The position numbers and the translations under genes are program-made. The notes beneath the pieces were generated by a model. It made no database searches, was not told the origin of the DNA, and was given only the letters and a program-made list of their open reading frames with translations. Below are positions 33,425-42,081 of a DNA stretch of 47,547 nt, piece by piece. Origin of the DNA: CAZVCJ01 sp964625745 (GTDB taxonomy: Bacteria; Chloroflexota; Anaerolineae; VGOG01); NCBI GenBank assembly GCA_964625745.1, contig CAZVCJ010000010.1, positions 1-47,547 on the forward strand. The letters run 5' to 3'. Positions within the stretch are counted from its first letter, which is position 1. Each line of letters opens with the position of its first letter.

Positions 33425-34066
33425 CTACAGCTTCTCCGCCCCCAACAGCCGCACATAGCCCCGCAGAAATGGATGGGTCACGAAATTGCCAAACCCACGG
33501 CCGGCCAGCATCGCCTTCAAATCCAGGGACAGGAACTCACTGGCCAACTCACATTCAAAGCGCCGGAAGGCCCAGCGAAAGGGGAACCATTGGCGGTTCA
33601 GGTCAAACTCATTGTAGTCCAGGATCCAGAATATGCCGCCGGGCTTCAAGGCCTGGTGGGCATTGGCAATTACCCGCTCCTTATCCTCGTCCTCAAAGCC
33701 GTGCAGGGTGAAAGAGATGAACGCTTTGTCGAACTCCTCGTGGAAAGGCAGCGCTTCTTCGATGCGCCGGTTGAGAAAGGACACCTGGGGGTGGGTCTGG
33801 CACCGCTGCTGCGCCTGTCGAAGCATTTCCTGGCTGATGTCTACCCCAACGACTCGCCCAGTGGAATCCAGTGCCCTTAGCATCACACAGATGTTGCGCC
33901 CGGTGCCCGATCCCAGGTCCAGAATCGCGTCCGCCTGACGGATGTCCATCCGCTCAATGGCCTGCTCAATGAAGGCCTGGTAGCGCCCTAGCAGGAGCAG
34001 GTCCATCGTCAGGTCGTAGTGGCGTGCTGCCCGCTCTCCGACCTCGACATGGCTGCGTTGTGACAT
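33425..34066 (-). CDS. Class I SAM-dependent methyltransferase
   Basis: A 213-aa Rossmann-fold methyltransferase with motif I ILDLGSGTGRN, a following VVGVDIS acidic-loop motif and a post-II LPFHEEFDKAFISF. The C-terminal 60 residues are less conserved. No substrate can be named. It lies between the two-cluster ferredoxin gene and the short microprotein gene. Confidence 0.82.
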   Translation of the reverse strand: MSQRSHVEVGERAARHYDLTMDLLLLGRYQAFIEQAIERMDIRQADAILDLGSGTGRNICVMLRALDSTGRVVGVDISQEMLRQAQQRCQTHPQVSFLNRRIEEALPFHEEFDKAFISFTLHGFEDEDKERVIANAHQALKPGGIFWILDYNEFDLNRQWFPFRWAFRRFECELASEFLSLDLKAMLAGRGFGNFVTHPFLRGYVRLLGAEKL

Positions 34067-34104
34067 GGTGCTCCCTCCTTACCCAGTGATCATCAACCGC
34101 CACC

Positions 34105-34611
34105 TCACCCCCCTTGTCTTCCTCGCCGACCCTGGCCCCGCCTCCTCCTCCGACGATGACCTTGTCCGGAGCCTCGTCCCCCCACGCCAGAAGCCGTGGA
34201 CACGCCGCCAGACGTTCCCGCGGCGGGACTGGCTTGCCCCTGACTCAACCTGCGATCCAGGGCGTTGAGCAAATAGCCTGCCAGACGAGGGGCGACGTTA
34301 CGGCCCAGAAAGGTCAATGCTGCTCCTATGGCAGGCATAGCCCTGGTTGGCAGGGAAACGGGGGCCGACTGCGGCCTTACCCGGATGACCTCAGGCACCG
34401 GACGCACGCTGGGGACAGCCGCCCGCTCCGCGACCGGCTCCCTCACGGCCAGTATGGCCCCATTGGGACAAACCTCCACGCAGGCCTCGCAGTCTGTGCA
34501 CCTCTCCTGGTCAACTTGGGCCGTGCCCCCGACCAGGCTTATGGCCCCTACAGGGCAGGCGTCGGCACAGATCCCGCAGCCGGCGCACTTCTCGGTATCA
34601 ACGTAAATCAT
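34105..34611 (-). CDS. Two-cluster ferredoxin with basic low-complexity tail
   Basis: Residues 1-60 carry two 4Fe-4S motifs (CAGCGICADACPVG and CTDCEACVEVCPNG). The remainder is a Pro/Val/Arg/Ser-rich stretch and then a Gly/Arg/Gln repeat tail (GQGHRRRRRRGQGRRG). The length of 168 aa is unusual for this type because of the tail, which could be an RNA- or surface-binding addition or simply low-complexity drift. It lies 25 bp downstream of the flavoprotein gene and may be its electron partner. Confidence 0.8.
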   Translation of the reverse strand: MIYVDTEKCAGCGICADACPVGAISLVGGTAQVDQERCTDCEACVEVCPNGAILAVREPVAERAAVPSVRPVPEVIRVRPQSAPVSLPTRAMPAIGAALTFLGRNVAPRLAGYLLNALDRRLSQGQASPAAGTSGGVSTASGVGGRGSGQGHRRRRRRGQGRRGRQGG

Positions 34612-34636
34612 TCTTCATCACCTCTCACCCTCACAC

Positions 34637-36034
34637 TTATTTCAAAGCCACGTTGGCAGCCACCAGCAGTGGATCCCATACCGGTGACATCGGGGGCACG
34701 TAAGCCAGGTCGAGCCTCGACAGCTCTTCGACGGTCATCTCCTGGTGCAAAGCCGTCGCCAGCACGTCAATTCGAGGGCCGGCCCCCTCACTGCCCACGA
34801 TCTGCCCACCCAGCAAACGCCCGCTGCCCTCCTCTACCACCAGCTTGACGTGCATCGGCCCACCGCCGGGATAGTAATGGGCACGGCTGGAGGCTTTGAT
34901 CGTCGTGGACTCGACGGCGTAGCCCAGCGCTCGCGCCCCCTTCTCCGACAGGCCCGCCAGGGCAGCGTAAAGGTCGAAAACCTTGGTGATGGCCGTACCT
35001 ACAATGCCGCTGAATTCGGCGTGCCCGCCGCCAGCGTTCGTGCCCGCCACGCGCCCTTGCTTATTGGCCGTGGTGCCCAGCGGTATGTAGGCGCCACGCC
35101 CGGTGATGAGATGGTAAGCCTCGGCGCAGTCCCCCGCGGCGAAGACGTCGGGCAGGTTGGTGTGCATCTGGGCGTCGGTGGCAATGGCTCCCGTCTCGCC
35201 CAGGGCCACGCCCGCCTCCTCAGCCAGGGCCACGTTGGGTCGCACGCCCAGGGCCAACAAAACGAGGTCAGCCTCAAAAGTTTCCTTCGAGGAGATGACC
35301 CTTCGCACTCGCCCCTGCGCGTCGCCTTCCAGCGCCTTCACTTCGTCGCCCAGCGACAGTCGGATGCCCTTTCTCTCCAACTCCTCCTGCACCAGCTTCG
35401 CCACGTCGGGGTCGAAAAGCTTGAGCACCTGCGGCGGTCGCCCGATGACCGTGGTCTCCAGCCCAAGCACGTGGAAGCTCTCCGCCATCTCAAGGCCGAT
35501 GTAGCCCGCGCCGACGATCACCGCGTGCCCTGGCCTCTCGCGCTGGATGAACTCGCGGATGGCGATGCCGTCCTCCAGTGCACGCAGGACGAACACCCCG
35601 CCCCCCGTTCCCCCCAACCCTTCGACTTTGCTCAGGCCAGGCTTTGGGGGGGCAGGGGGGAGGGAGAAGACAGGCAACAGGGCCGGCCTTCCGCCGGTGG
35701 CGATGACCAGCTTATCGTAATTCTCATACCAGCTCTCGCCGTTATCGAGATTGGTCACTCGCAGGCGGCGGTTTTCGGGGACGATTTCTGTGACCTCGTG
35801 GTGCAGGTGTACTTCGATCCCGCGCTTGGCGAACTGGGCGGGCGTGCGCGCCACAAGCTGGTCATGATCGTCCACCAGGCCCGAAACGTAGTACGGCAGC
35901 CCGCACTCACCGTAGGACACGAAGCCCGTCCTCTCGTAGACCACGATCTCCAGGTCAGGATTCACGCGCCGCGCTTTGGAGGCCGCGCTCATTCCCGCCG
36001 CGCACCCGCCGATCACAATCAGCCGTTCACTCAT
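34637..36034 (-). CDS. CoA-disulfide-reductase-like NADH oxidoreductase with an inserted repeat peptide
   Basis: A 465-aa FAD enzyme of the pyridine-nucleotide-disulfide family. The N-terminus reads VIGGCAAGMSAASKARR, and the redox-active Cys lies in SYGECGLPYY. A second NAD-binding motif is HAVIVGAGYIGLEMA, and the C-terminal dimerisation domain follows. Residues about 127-153 (LPPAPPKPGLSKVEGLGG-type) are Pro/Gly-rich and encoded by a repeat containing CTTCGACTTTGCTCAGG, in frame, in a loop where relatives are short. The start ATG 36034 has GGAGGT upstream. The likely role is redox of thiols such as CoA disulfide, or NADH oxidase; no substrate is proven. Confidence 0.87.
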   Translation of the reverse strand: MSERLIVIGGCAAGMSAASKARRVNPDLEIVVYERTGFVSYGECGLPYYVSGLVDDHDQLVARTPAQFAKRGIEVHLHHEVTEIVPENRRLRVTNLDNGESWYENYDKLVIATGGRPALLPVFSLPPAPPKPGLSKVEGLGGTGGGVFVLRALEDGIAIREFIQRERPGHAVIVGAGYIGLEMAESFHVLGLETTVIGRPPQVLKLFDPDVAKLVQEELERKGIRLSLGDEVKALEGDAQGRVRRVISSKETFEADLVLLALGVRPNVALAEEAGVALGETGAIATDAQMHTNLPDVFAAGDCAEAYHLITGRGAYIPLGTTANKQGRVAGTNAGGGHAEFSGIVGTAITKVFDLYAALAGLSEKGARALGYAVESTTIKASSRAHYYPGGGPMHVKLVVEEGSGRLLGGQIVGSEGAGPRIDVLATALHQEMTVEELSRLDLAYVPPMSPVWDPLLVAANVALK

Positions 36035-36207
36035 CCAGCTCACCTCCCTCAGCTAAAAAACAAAACTCGATATCACTGGAGCCAGCCTGATCCCAAGATA
36101 TACGAACACTGTGATTATCGTCGGCGAAGATTATCGCCCACCCGATGCCGAATCTGATCAGTGTTGCATGCCTCCTTGGTTAGGTTTCTCTGTGGCCCAA
36201 AGCGAAC

Positions 36208-36235
36208 TTGTATTTTTTCGACCCTGTGGTATAAT
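36208..36235 (+). promoter_or_regulatory. Promoter for the plus-strand MNT/HEPN pair
   Basis: TTGTAT at 36208-36213, a 16-bp spacer, TATAAT at 36230-36235 and a ribosome site GAGGAAGG 5-12 bp before the ATG 36256. The spacer is one base shorter than optimal. Confidence 0.6.
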
Positions 36236-36255
36236 TTTAACGAGGAAGGCCAATC

Positions 36256-36591
36256 ATGAGACAGAACACAGATGAAGTAATAGACTATTTCTTACAAGAA
36301 ACACAGAAGCGATTGGGCGCTCATCTCAAACAAGTTATCCTCTTCGGTTCCAGAGCTCGCGGGGACGATGTTCCGGACTCTGATTACGATTGCCTGATGG
36401 TCTTGGACGAAATCTCCCCTGGCACAAAAGACACTATAGATGAGGTGGCAGGAGAAATCCTTTACCGATATAACATCGTGCTTTCGATATTTCCCATATC
36501 GGAGAAGAAACACTACGAGCGAATCTACGACCCCTTCCTCATGAATGTCCGCAAAGAAGGGATTACTTTATGGACGAACGTGAAGAGCTAA
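36256..36591 (+). CDS. Nucleotidyltransferase (MNT) antitoxin
   Basis: A 111-aa minimal nucleotidyltransferase: VILFGSRARGDDVPDSDYD contains the GS and the two Asp residues of the active site. MNT proteins of this size pair with HEPN toxins and neutralise them by nucleotide transfer. It overlaps the HEPN gene by 22 bp. This pair is the only plus-strand block in the window. Confidence 0.85.
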   Translation: MRQNTDEVIDYFLQETQKRLGAHLKQVILFGSRARGDDVPDSDYDCLMVLDEISPGTKDTIDEVAGEILYRYNIVLSIFPISEKKHYERIYDPFLMNVRKEGITLWTNVKS

Positions 36592-36989
36592 AAGAACAAT
36601 TGCAACAAATGATTCAAAAAGCTTCTCGTTCTCTTTCAGCCGCTAAACGACACATCGGGGCTGGGGATTATGATTTTGCATCATCTCGCGCTTACTACAC
36701 CGCCTTTTATGCCATAGAAGCCATCCTGCTGACCAAGCACCTGGCTTTCTCCAAACACAGCGGAGCTATTGGCGCCTTCAATCGTCAATTTGTTAAAACG
36801 GGCGTTTTCCCGAAAGATTTCAGCAAGCTCATCAGCCGACTATTCCGCGAGAGACAGACTGGCGATTACGAATTCGACCTGAGCATCGAAGAAAACGACG
36901 CTCAAGAAGATGTTCAAATTGCCGAGAACATACTTCAGGCTATCACAGCTTATCTAACTGGGGAAGGGTTCATCTCAGCGGATGAATAG
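36570..36989 (+). CDS. HEPN-domain protein, UPF0332-type toxin candidate
   Basis: A 139-aa helical HEPN protein. The segment ASSRAYYTAFYAIEAIL and a later SKHSGAIGAFNRQFVKTGVFP match UPF0332-type HEPN proteins that partner minimal nucleotidyltransferases. The canonical RX4-6H nuclease motif is not clear; the equivalent region reads RERQTGDYEF. It overlaps its MNT partner, so the two form a toxin-antitoxin-like pair. Confidence 0.82.
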   Translation: MDEREELKEQLQQMIQKASRSLSAAKRHIGAGDYDFASSRAYYTAFYAIEAILLTKHLAFSKHSGAIGAFNRQFVKTGVFPKDFSKLISRLFRERQTGDYEFDLSIEENDAQEDVQIAENILQAITAYLTGEGFISADE

Positions 36990-37025
36990 TGCCGGAAAGA
37001 GCCCTACTCTCTTGACGATTAAGTC

Positions 37026-37724
37026 TTATTTCCCAACCTCTAACCTGCTCCCGACGCCCACCCGAATGAAGTCCTCCCCGTACTCGGCGGCGAACATCCC
37101 CATCGCCCGGTTCCCGGTGCAGTGGCAGGGAGCCACTTTCTGCACCCCCAGTCGCCGGAAGTCGGCGATGACGTCCCTGGCCGCTTTTGTACTCGCCACG
37201 CTCAGGTGGAAGCCGCCCAGGACGAGATAGACCTCCCCGCTCGCTACCTCCTTCGCCTTTTTCACGATCCTCACGATGCCGGGATGGGCACAACCGGTGA
37301 TGACCACCAAGCCCTGATTTGTGTCCAAAACAAGCGCCTGCTCGACCAGGCCTCTCCCCATCTCCCCGGTGGTGTAGATGCCCTCGGCTATCCCCATCGG
37401 CTCGTGGACTTCCACCACGTGGGTGCGAGCCTTAACCTGCCCTTTGAAACGACTGGAAGAGGAGCGGGGCAGGTAGACTGTGATTTCCTCGTTGACGGCC
37501 AGGAGGGCTCCCAGCCCGCCAGTGTGATCGCCGTGGGCGTGCGAGAGGACCACCGACTTTATCCTCCCGACGTCGAGCCCCATCTGCACCATGTTGGAGA
37601 GCAGCCTGGGGCCGTCCCCGCCGGTGTCGAAGAGAAGGCCGTCGTCCACCAGGCAGGAGAAGCCCCAGGCAGGGGCAAGCTCGCGACGAAGCGACTTATT
37701 GTCGTAAACCACCGCTATTTTCAT
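37026..37724 (-). CDS. Metallo-beta-lactamase-fold protein, copy 2
   Basis: A 232-aa MBL protein with SHAHGDHTGG and a C-terminal CHCTGN stretch. It resembles the C-terminal part of the lipoprotein at 42082-43176, including a very similar 3' end (...EDFIRVGVGSRLEV). It lacks a signal peptide. The start overlaps the stop of the lipoprotein gene upstream (ATGA). Confidence 0.82.
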   Translation of the reverse strand: MKIAVVYDNKSLRRELAPAWGFSCLVDDGLLFDTGGDGPRLLSNMVQMGLDVGRIKSVVLSHAHGDHTGGLGALLAVNEEITVYLPRSSSSRFKGQVKARTHVVEVHEPMGIAEGIYTTGEMGRGLVEQALVLDTNQGLVVITGCAHPGIVRIVKKAKEVASGEVYLVLGGFHLSVASTKAARDVIADFRRLGVQKVAPCHCTGNRAMGMFAAEYGEDFIRVGVGSRLEVGK

Positions 37725-38470
37725 CGCTGACCCTCCGATTGGGAAGCGAAGCCAACGGCGTTCTCCAGTAGCTTGAGCGTTCCGGCTATCTCCGGGTCAA
37801 CCCCTCCCTCCAGGCTACCCTCCGGATGAGGGCTGAAGATGACCACTCTGCCCTGGCCGTAGGTGGAACAGACGATGGCGGCGGCCTCCTCCTCGTAGAC
37901 GGCCAGCGTCTCCACGCCCTTGCCCGCCTGCATCATCGGCCCGTTCTGATACCAGATGTCCACTTGCCCCGTGTAGCCCTTCACCACCGAGTGCTCAGGC
38001 TTGGCAATGGTGATGGTCCTGAGGTCCCGCCCCGCTCCCCTCTCGTTCCTGATCTCGATTATCCCCAGGCCGTAGGGACGGCCTGGCACCTCCACATTTT
38101 GGGCGGCGATGTAGGCCCCGGCGCAGATGCCGATGTAGCCGCCGCCCCTGGCGACGAACTCCCTGATTTGTTCGAATCCCCCCTCGCCCAGGGCATCCAC
38201 ATATCGCGCCGTGTAGCCGCCGGGGACGATGAGCAGTGAGCAATCCTCCAGCCTGCCATCCCTGATGTCCTGCTCGCCCACCTGGCGATAGGAGATGGCC
38301 AGCTTGTCGAGGGCGGCCTCGACGTCCCTGGCCAGCACCGCCCCTGCCCCGGCGTAAACGCAGACCAGCTTATCCATCGTGCCACCTTCGGGCAAAGCTG
38401 CACATCCGCTCACCACCGGGATGAAAAGCAGCAAACAAATGCACATCCATAAAACCCACCTGCTACCCAT
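37721..38470 (-). CDS. Lipoprotein with a glutamine-amidotransferase-like (BPL_N) fold
   Basis: The 249-aa product has a lipoprotein signal (LLFIPVVSGC), then a class-I glutamine-amidotransferase-like core with SLLIVPGGY and GYIGICAGAYIA (nucleophile-elbow Cys present). The pattern resembles the BPL_N/biotin-protein-ligase N-terminal domain found also in secreted proteins. The catalytic state is unclear. It is coupled to the MBL protein gene. Confidence 0.75.
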   Translation of the reverse strand: MGSRWVLWMCICLLLFIPVVSGCAALPEGGTMDKLVCVYAGAGAVLARDVEAALDKLAISYRQVGEQDIRDGRLEDCSLLIVPGGYTARYVDALGEGGFEQIREFVARGGGYIGICAGAYIAAQNVEVPGRPYGLGIIEIRNERGAGRDLRTITIAKPEHSVVKGYTGQVDIWYQNGPMMQAGKGVETLAVYEEEAAAIVCSTYGQGRVVIFSPHPEGSLEGGVDPEIAGTLKLLENAVGFASQSEGQR

Positions 38471-38553
38471 CTCTTCTTCTGATCCGAAATCATCTCCTCT
38501 CCCTTACAAGCACCTGAAGCATCGGTCCTGGGCATAACTATCCAGCCTGCTCG

Positions 38554-38575
38554 GCCTGGATTGTCAAATCCAGGC
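38554..38575. terminator. Hairpin between CooT and the lipoprotein gene
   Basis: A perfect 9-bp hairpin with a 4-base loop (GCCTGGATTGTCAAATCCAGGC-like, 22 bp). It lies in the 154-bp spacer after the CooC-CooT genes and before the lipoprotein gene. No T tract follows in the minus-strand direction, so it may only slow transcription. Confidence 0.35.
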
Positions 38576-38624
38576 TAAGGGCGGCGTAAAATGCGGATTT
38601 TCAGTCTCAACTGCTGTCCAATGG

Positions 38625-38840
38625 TTAATCGGCTGTCATGCCTTTGTCCCCCTCTCTCTTCTCGAGCACAATGGAACTATGCATCAAATCAATACTCTTT
38701 ATCCTGGTGTGAAACACCTGCCTCTCCCCCAGGAAGCCGATCAATAGAACCCCCTGGCTTTCGGGTTCGATCCAGGCCACATCGCGCATCACTTCTTCCT
38801 TTTGACCATCATTGTCAACATAAACGGTAGCTAAGCACAT
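38625..38840 (-). CDS. cooT: CooT-family nickel-binding protein
   Basis: A 71-aa protein beginning MCLATVYVD. In CooT the Cys at position 2 is a nickel ligand, so I start at ATG 38840, which has GGAGGAG at the right spacing, and not at the ATG two codons upstream. The VAWIEPESQGVLLIG and HSSIVLE stretches fit the family. It lies just downstream of the CooC ATPase gene, supporting a role in nickel handling. Confidence 0.8.
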   Translation of the reverse strand: MCLATVYVDNDGQKEEVMRDVAWIEPESQGVLLIGFLGERQVFHTRIKSIDLMHSSIVLEKREGDKGMTAD

Positions 38841-38853
38841 GCTCATCTCCTCC

Positions 38854-39630
38854 TCAGAGCAACTGATCCAATATCTTCCCGATGTCCCTTTCTGCCTTAC
38901 TGCCCTGGAGTAGGCGCCCCTCCAGGCCAGACTGGAAAATGTCCGGATCGTAGCCAATGGATCCAATCACAGATATGCCCTTCTTCTCCAACTCATCTTT
39001 CAATTTCAAGGCGACCTCTTCTGACATGACCTTATTGAGGATAGTCCAGGTGTTATCCATCCCAACTTCAGTGGCGAGAGTGTTTATCTTGTCGGCAAGT
39101 TCCAGTGAGTCAAAAGATGGCTCAACCACGATGAGCACGCTATCTATGCTTGTCTCAACCCCTCTGCCGAAGTGCTCTATGCCTGCTTCCATATCAACAA
39201 TCGCCACCTCATCCTCTTGCAAGCGGAGCCGTTTGAGAAACTCACGGCTTAGCGCCCCCATAGGACAGGCACAGCCCTCAAGCGACTGAAGAATCTTGCC
39301 TATACAGACCATCCCGATGCCATCCGCCCCCACTATGTACTGAGGAGGGAGATCCGCGGTTCGGATCTCCTCCTGCGTCAGGATATTCTTGGAGGGCTCC
39401 GACTCTTCTGAGAACGTTCGGAATACGTTTTTCTTTCCCCCAACGAGTCCCAAAAGAGGATTGGGCCTCTTTTCAAAGCCAAGCATTCGATACAGCCCCG
39501 GATTTGACTCGTCTGAGTCAACGACCAATACCCGATATCCCCTCTCTCGCATCCCATTTGCCAGGAGGGTGACGACAGAGCTTTTCCCACTACCGCCCTT
39601 TCCGCAAACTGATATCTTTTTCACATTCAT
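38854..39630 (-). CDS. cooC: CooC-family nickel-insertion ATPase
   Basis: A 258-aa P-loop ATPase of the MinD/NifH type. It has deviant Walker A GKGGSGKSS, a CxC pair in LEGCACPMG (the nickel-binding motif), and DMEAGIEHFGRG. CooC inserts nickel in carbon-monoxide dehydrogenase. No CODH gene is seen in the window. The start overlaps the stop of the thioredoxin-fusion gene (ATGA). Confidence 0.88.
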   Translation of the reverse strand: MNVKKISVCGKGGSGKSSVVTLLANGMRERGYRVLVVDSDESNPGLYRMLGFEKRPNPLLGLVGGKKNVFRTFSEESEPSKNILTQEEIRTADLPPQYIVGADGIGMVCIGKILQSLEGCACPMGALSREFLKRLRLQEDEVAIVDMEAGIEHFGRGVETSIDSVLIVVEPSFDSLELADKINTLATEVGMDNTWTILNKVMSEEVALKLKDELEKKGISVIGSIGYDPDIFQSGLEGRLLQGSKAERDIGKILDQLL

Positions 39631-40676
39631 CTCCTCTTGACATACTTGAGCAATACTTCTTCCAAGGCGTGCCTGGGTAGCGCGCCTATCTTGGTATCCA
39701 CCAAATGGCCCTCTTTGAAAATCAGAAGGGTGGGAATGGACATGATCTGGTACCGCCCCGCAACTCCTCGATTATGGTCCACATCCAGTTTTCCAAAAAC
39801 GATCTGACCTCGATAATCCCGCGCCAGGGCCTCAATTACAGGAGCGACCATCTTGCAAGGACCGCACCACTCGGCCCAACAGTCCACGACCAACATAGGA
39901 TACTTCCGGACAGCCTGATCGAAATTGCGGTCCGTCAGAATCACCGGCCCGGTGGGGGCATCCACCAGCCTTTCGGCCAGTGCCCTCTTGGCTTCCTCTG
40001 CTTCCATGATCTTGGCATAACGGGACGAACCATAACGCAGTACGTCGTCAACAAACTTAGCTTCAGGCTGTACGCCGATAGAGATGGAACTCATATCCCC
40101 GTTGATCACCTGTTGCGGAACAGAACTGACGTTAAACTGCCTGGCCAGGTCCATATTCTCCGAAGCCTCCACGCACTCGGATTCCACCCGCCCCTTGGAC
40201 TCAATGGCGATCTGGTGTGCCAACAAGACAGCACGAGGGCAGTAAGGACAGGTCGGCGTGACATACACCTGGATAGAGACGTCGCGATCTATGTTCCGGA
40301 GTTTGACCCTGGAATCCTCCTGGAGTCCGCTATCCCGGCGGGAGACGAGGGAAATGGCCTCAATGAAGCCTCCCGCTTCCTGGCCCGCAGGGGCGCCGGT
40401 GTATTCCACCTTGTATCCCTGGTCCCACCCCACGAGAACGGTCGGAGTTCGGGTGATGCCCAGGTCAGTTGCCTTCCCATCGCCATTTTGATACACCGTG
40501 GGCTTGATTCTGCTATCAAGCTCGTTCAGTTCCTCACACAATTGAACCGTGAAATCGCAGTATTCTTTGTTGTCCGGCCCTATGAAGACGGACAGGTTTA
40601 CCTCACTTTGGAGTTCTCGTTGGAACCTCTTTGTCAGTGCCTCCCGCGAGCTCTCATCAATTAGTGGTTCTCTCAT
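39627..40676 (-). CDS. Glutaredoxin-like disulfide oxidoreductase fused to thioredoxin
   Basis: A 349-aa protein with three thioredoxin-like folds. The first two form a PDO-type unit: the first has a degenerate active site (KEYC), the second a normal CPYC in TPTCPYCPRA. The third (about 265-349) is a full thioredoxin with CGPC in AEWCGPCKMVAP. I start at ATG 40676; in-frame starts up to 40808 are possible but their upstream residues look non-coding. It is coupled to cooC by an ATGA overlap. Thiol-disulfide exchange, perhaps for the redox state of nickel- or iron-sulfur-binding cysteines, is an inference. Confidence 0.85.
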   Translation of the reverse strand: MREPLIDESSREALTKRFQRELQSEVNLSVFIGPDNKEYCDFTVQLCEELNELDSRIKPTVYQNGDGKATDLGITRTPTVLVGWDQGYKVEYTGAPAGQEAGGFIEAISLVSRRDSGLQEDSRVKLRNIDRDVSIQVYVTPTCPYCPRAVLLAHQIAIESKGRVESECVEASENMDLARQFNVSSVPQQVINGDMSSISIGVQPEAKFVDDVLRYGSSRYAKIMEAEEAKRALAERLVDAPTGPVILTDRNFDQAVRKYPMLVVDCWAEWCGPCKMVAPVIEALARDYRGQIVFGKLDVDHNRGVAGRYQIMSIPTLLIFKEGHLVDTKIGALPRHALEEVLLKYVKRR

Positions 40677-40861
40677 TTCGCTGTCGTTGCTCCTTTCTCT
40701 TTTTTGCATTTCTCCGCTTCGAACGGAAGCCAAAACGCCTCGACCAAGTAAGGTAACGCTTGACAGTTCGGCAAAAGCTACACGTGGGCGCTGTGAAGAC
40801 GATGACACGCGGTTGTTTACGCTTGGTCCTTAACATTCAGCGGTTCCTTCTCACCCTTGAT

Positions 40862-41155
40862 CTAGGCCTTCCAGTTTTGTTGCTCAAGCGTGAGAAATCG
40901 CTGGCGTTCGGCGGGGGTCATCCCAGTCACCTGGATTTCCAATTCGGCGTCAAAGCCAGCCACCGCCTGTTGTAGGCTGTGAACCATGTAGTCCCGGACG
41001 GCAGTCGGGATCCCCAGGAAGGGGAGAACCAGCTTAAGCGAAACCACATCTTCGCTCGCCTGGATGTCCTGCACCATGCCCAGGTCTACCAGGCTGCGGC
41101 TGATCTCCGGGTGCTCCACCCGCTGAATGGCCTGGATGATTGCTTCTTCATTCAT
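40862..41155 (-). CDS. DUF59/MIP18-family protein
   Basis: A 97-aa protein with HPEISRSLVDLGMV, the start of the DUF59 (iron-sulfur assembly-associated) domain, and an LVLPFLG core. It has no Cys residues, and it is unfused to an Mrp ATPase. Many iron-sulfur and metal clusters carry such genes. It sits 7 bp upstream of the methyltransferase stop. Confidence 0.82.
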   Translation of the reverse strand: MNEEAIIQAIQRVEHPEISRSLVDLGMVQDIQASEDVVSLKLVLPFLGIPTAVRDYMVHSLQQAVAGFDAELEIQVTGMTPAERQRFLTLEQQNWKA

Positions 41156-41162
41156 AACTGTC

Positions 41163-41702
41163 TCACTCCTTACGGGCTTTCATTTTCTTTCCAAGGGCAA
41201 ATAGGAAGTGCTCGCCGGGAACCTGCTGGACACTTACCTCCTCGAAGCCGCACTTTTTCAGCATTGTGTCCACCTGCTCTGGCGCGTAATAGGTTTCGCC
41301 CCATATCCTCTCGCCCTGGTGTCCCTTTGCGAAATCGGCTATCAATATCATTCCGCCCGGCTTCAAGACCCTCTTTGCTTCGCGGAGAGCGGCAACAGGG
41401 TCGGACAATTCGTGGAGAGTGTGAACAGTCACGACGGCATCAAAGCGGCTGTCGGCAAAGGATTTCATGGCCTGCGCATTGCTTTCCATGCACTTGGCCA
41501 GATGGAAGCTGCTGTCCTTTGAAATCCGCCTCTCAGAAAAGGTACTCCCTGCAATGTCAATGCCGAGGGCCTCACGGGCTATGCGCTCCGCCAGACACCT
41601 GACGAGCGTACCATCCCCGCATCCTACATCCAAGACGGATTCGACTCTACCAAGCCTATGAGCTATTTCCTCGCACATCGCTGCGGTATCCATACAGCTC
41701 AT
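41163..41702 (-). CDS. Class I SAM-dependent methyltransferase 2
   Basis: About 179 aa if started at ATG 41702; the ATG at 41693 is also possible. It has motif I VLDVGCGDGTL, a post-I LGIDIAG, and a DAVVTVHTLHEL. It is short at the N-terminus compared with larger relatives. It partly overlaps the cupin gene stop if the earlier starts (to 41771) are used, so I do not use those. Confidence 0.8.
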   Translation of the reverse strand: MSCMDTAAMCEEIAHRLGRVESVLDVGCGDGTLVRCLAERIAREALGIDIAGSTFSERRISKDSSFHLAKCMESNAQAMKSFADSRFDAVVTVHTLHELSDPVAALREAKRVLKPGGMILIADFAKGHQGERIWGETYYAPEQVDTMLKKCGFEEVSVQQVPGEHFLFALGKKMKARKE

Positions 41703-41724
41703 CCATCCTGCCCAGCTACTGGCG

Positions 41725-42069
41725 CTATAACAGGGCAGGCCAAAATACGTCGTAGATAAGCAACCCCTCACTCACGTCGTAGATCCTGTGCTTCGTGCCT
41801 TGCGGGATGCGCACTATCACGCCCGGCTCGAGTGAAAATTCACCGCTTCCCTCCACCCACATCCTGGCCTTTCCAGACAAGGGATAGAGGATGTCGTCGG
41901 AATTCTCGTGGATGTGCTCCGCCACTTCCAGGCCACGGCTGATCCTGACGAGCAGGCAGGTTACGTCTGTGCCCTGCACAGCTTTGGAGATCAGTAACTT
42001 GATCTCCACGCCCTTCGCCGTCTTGTGCGGCTGCCACGTCAGCTCCTCGACGTTGATGTTGGGTTTCAC
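41725..42069 (-). CDS. Small cupin-fold protein
   Basis: A 114-aa single-domain cupin with EHIHENSDDILYPLSGKA and a second motif PGVIVRIPQGTKHRI, a good double-stranded beta-helix pattern with the usual His ligands. The start is a GTG at 42069 with GAGGAGG eight bases upstream. Likely a metal-dependent binding or enzymatic protein, substrate unknown. Confidence 0.8.
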   Translation of the reverse strand: MKPNINVEELTWQPHKTAKGVEIKLLISKAVQGTDVTCLLVRISRGLEVAEHIHENSDDILYPLSGKARMWVEGSGEFSLEPGVIVRIPQGTKHRIYDVSEGLLIYDVFWPALL

Positions 42070-42081
42070 TGCTCAACCTCC

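Noticed and set aside
34745..36157. A 470-codon open frame on the plus strand
   Set aside because: It is opposite the flavoprotein gene, which has clear FAD/NAD motifs. High GC creates long antisense frames; its protein has no recognisable pattern.
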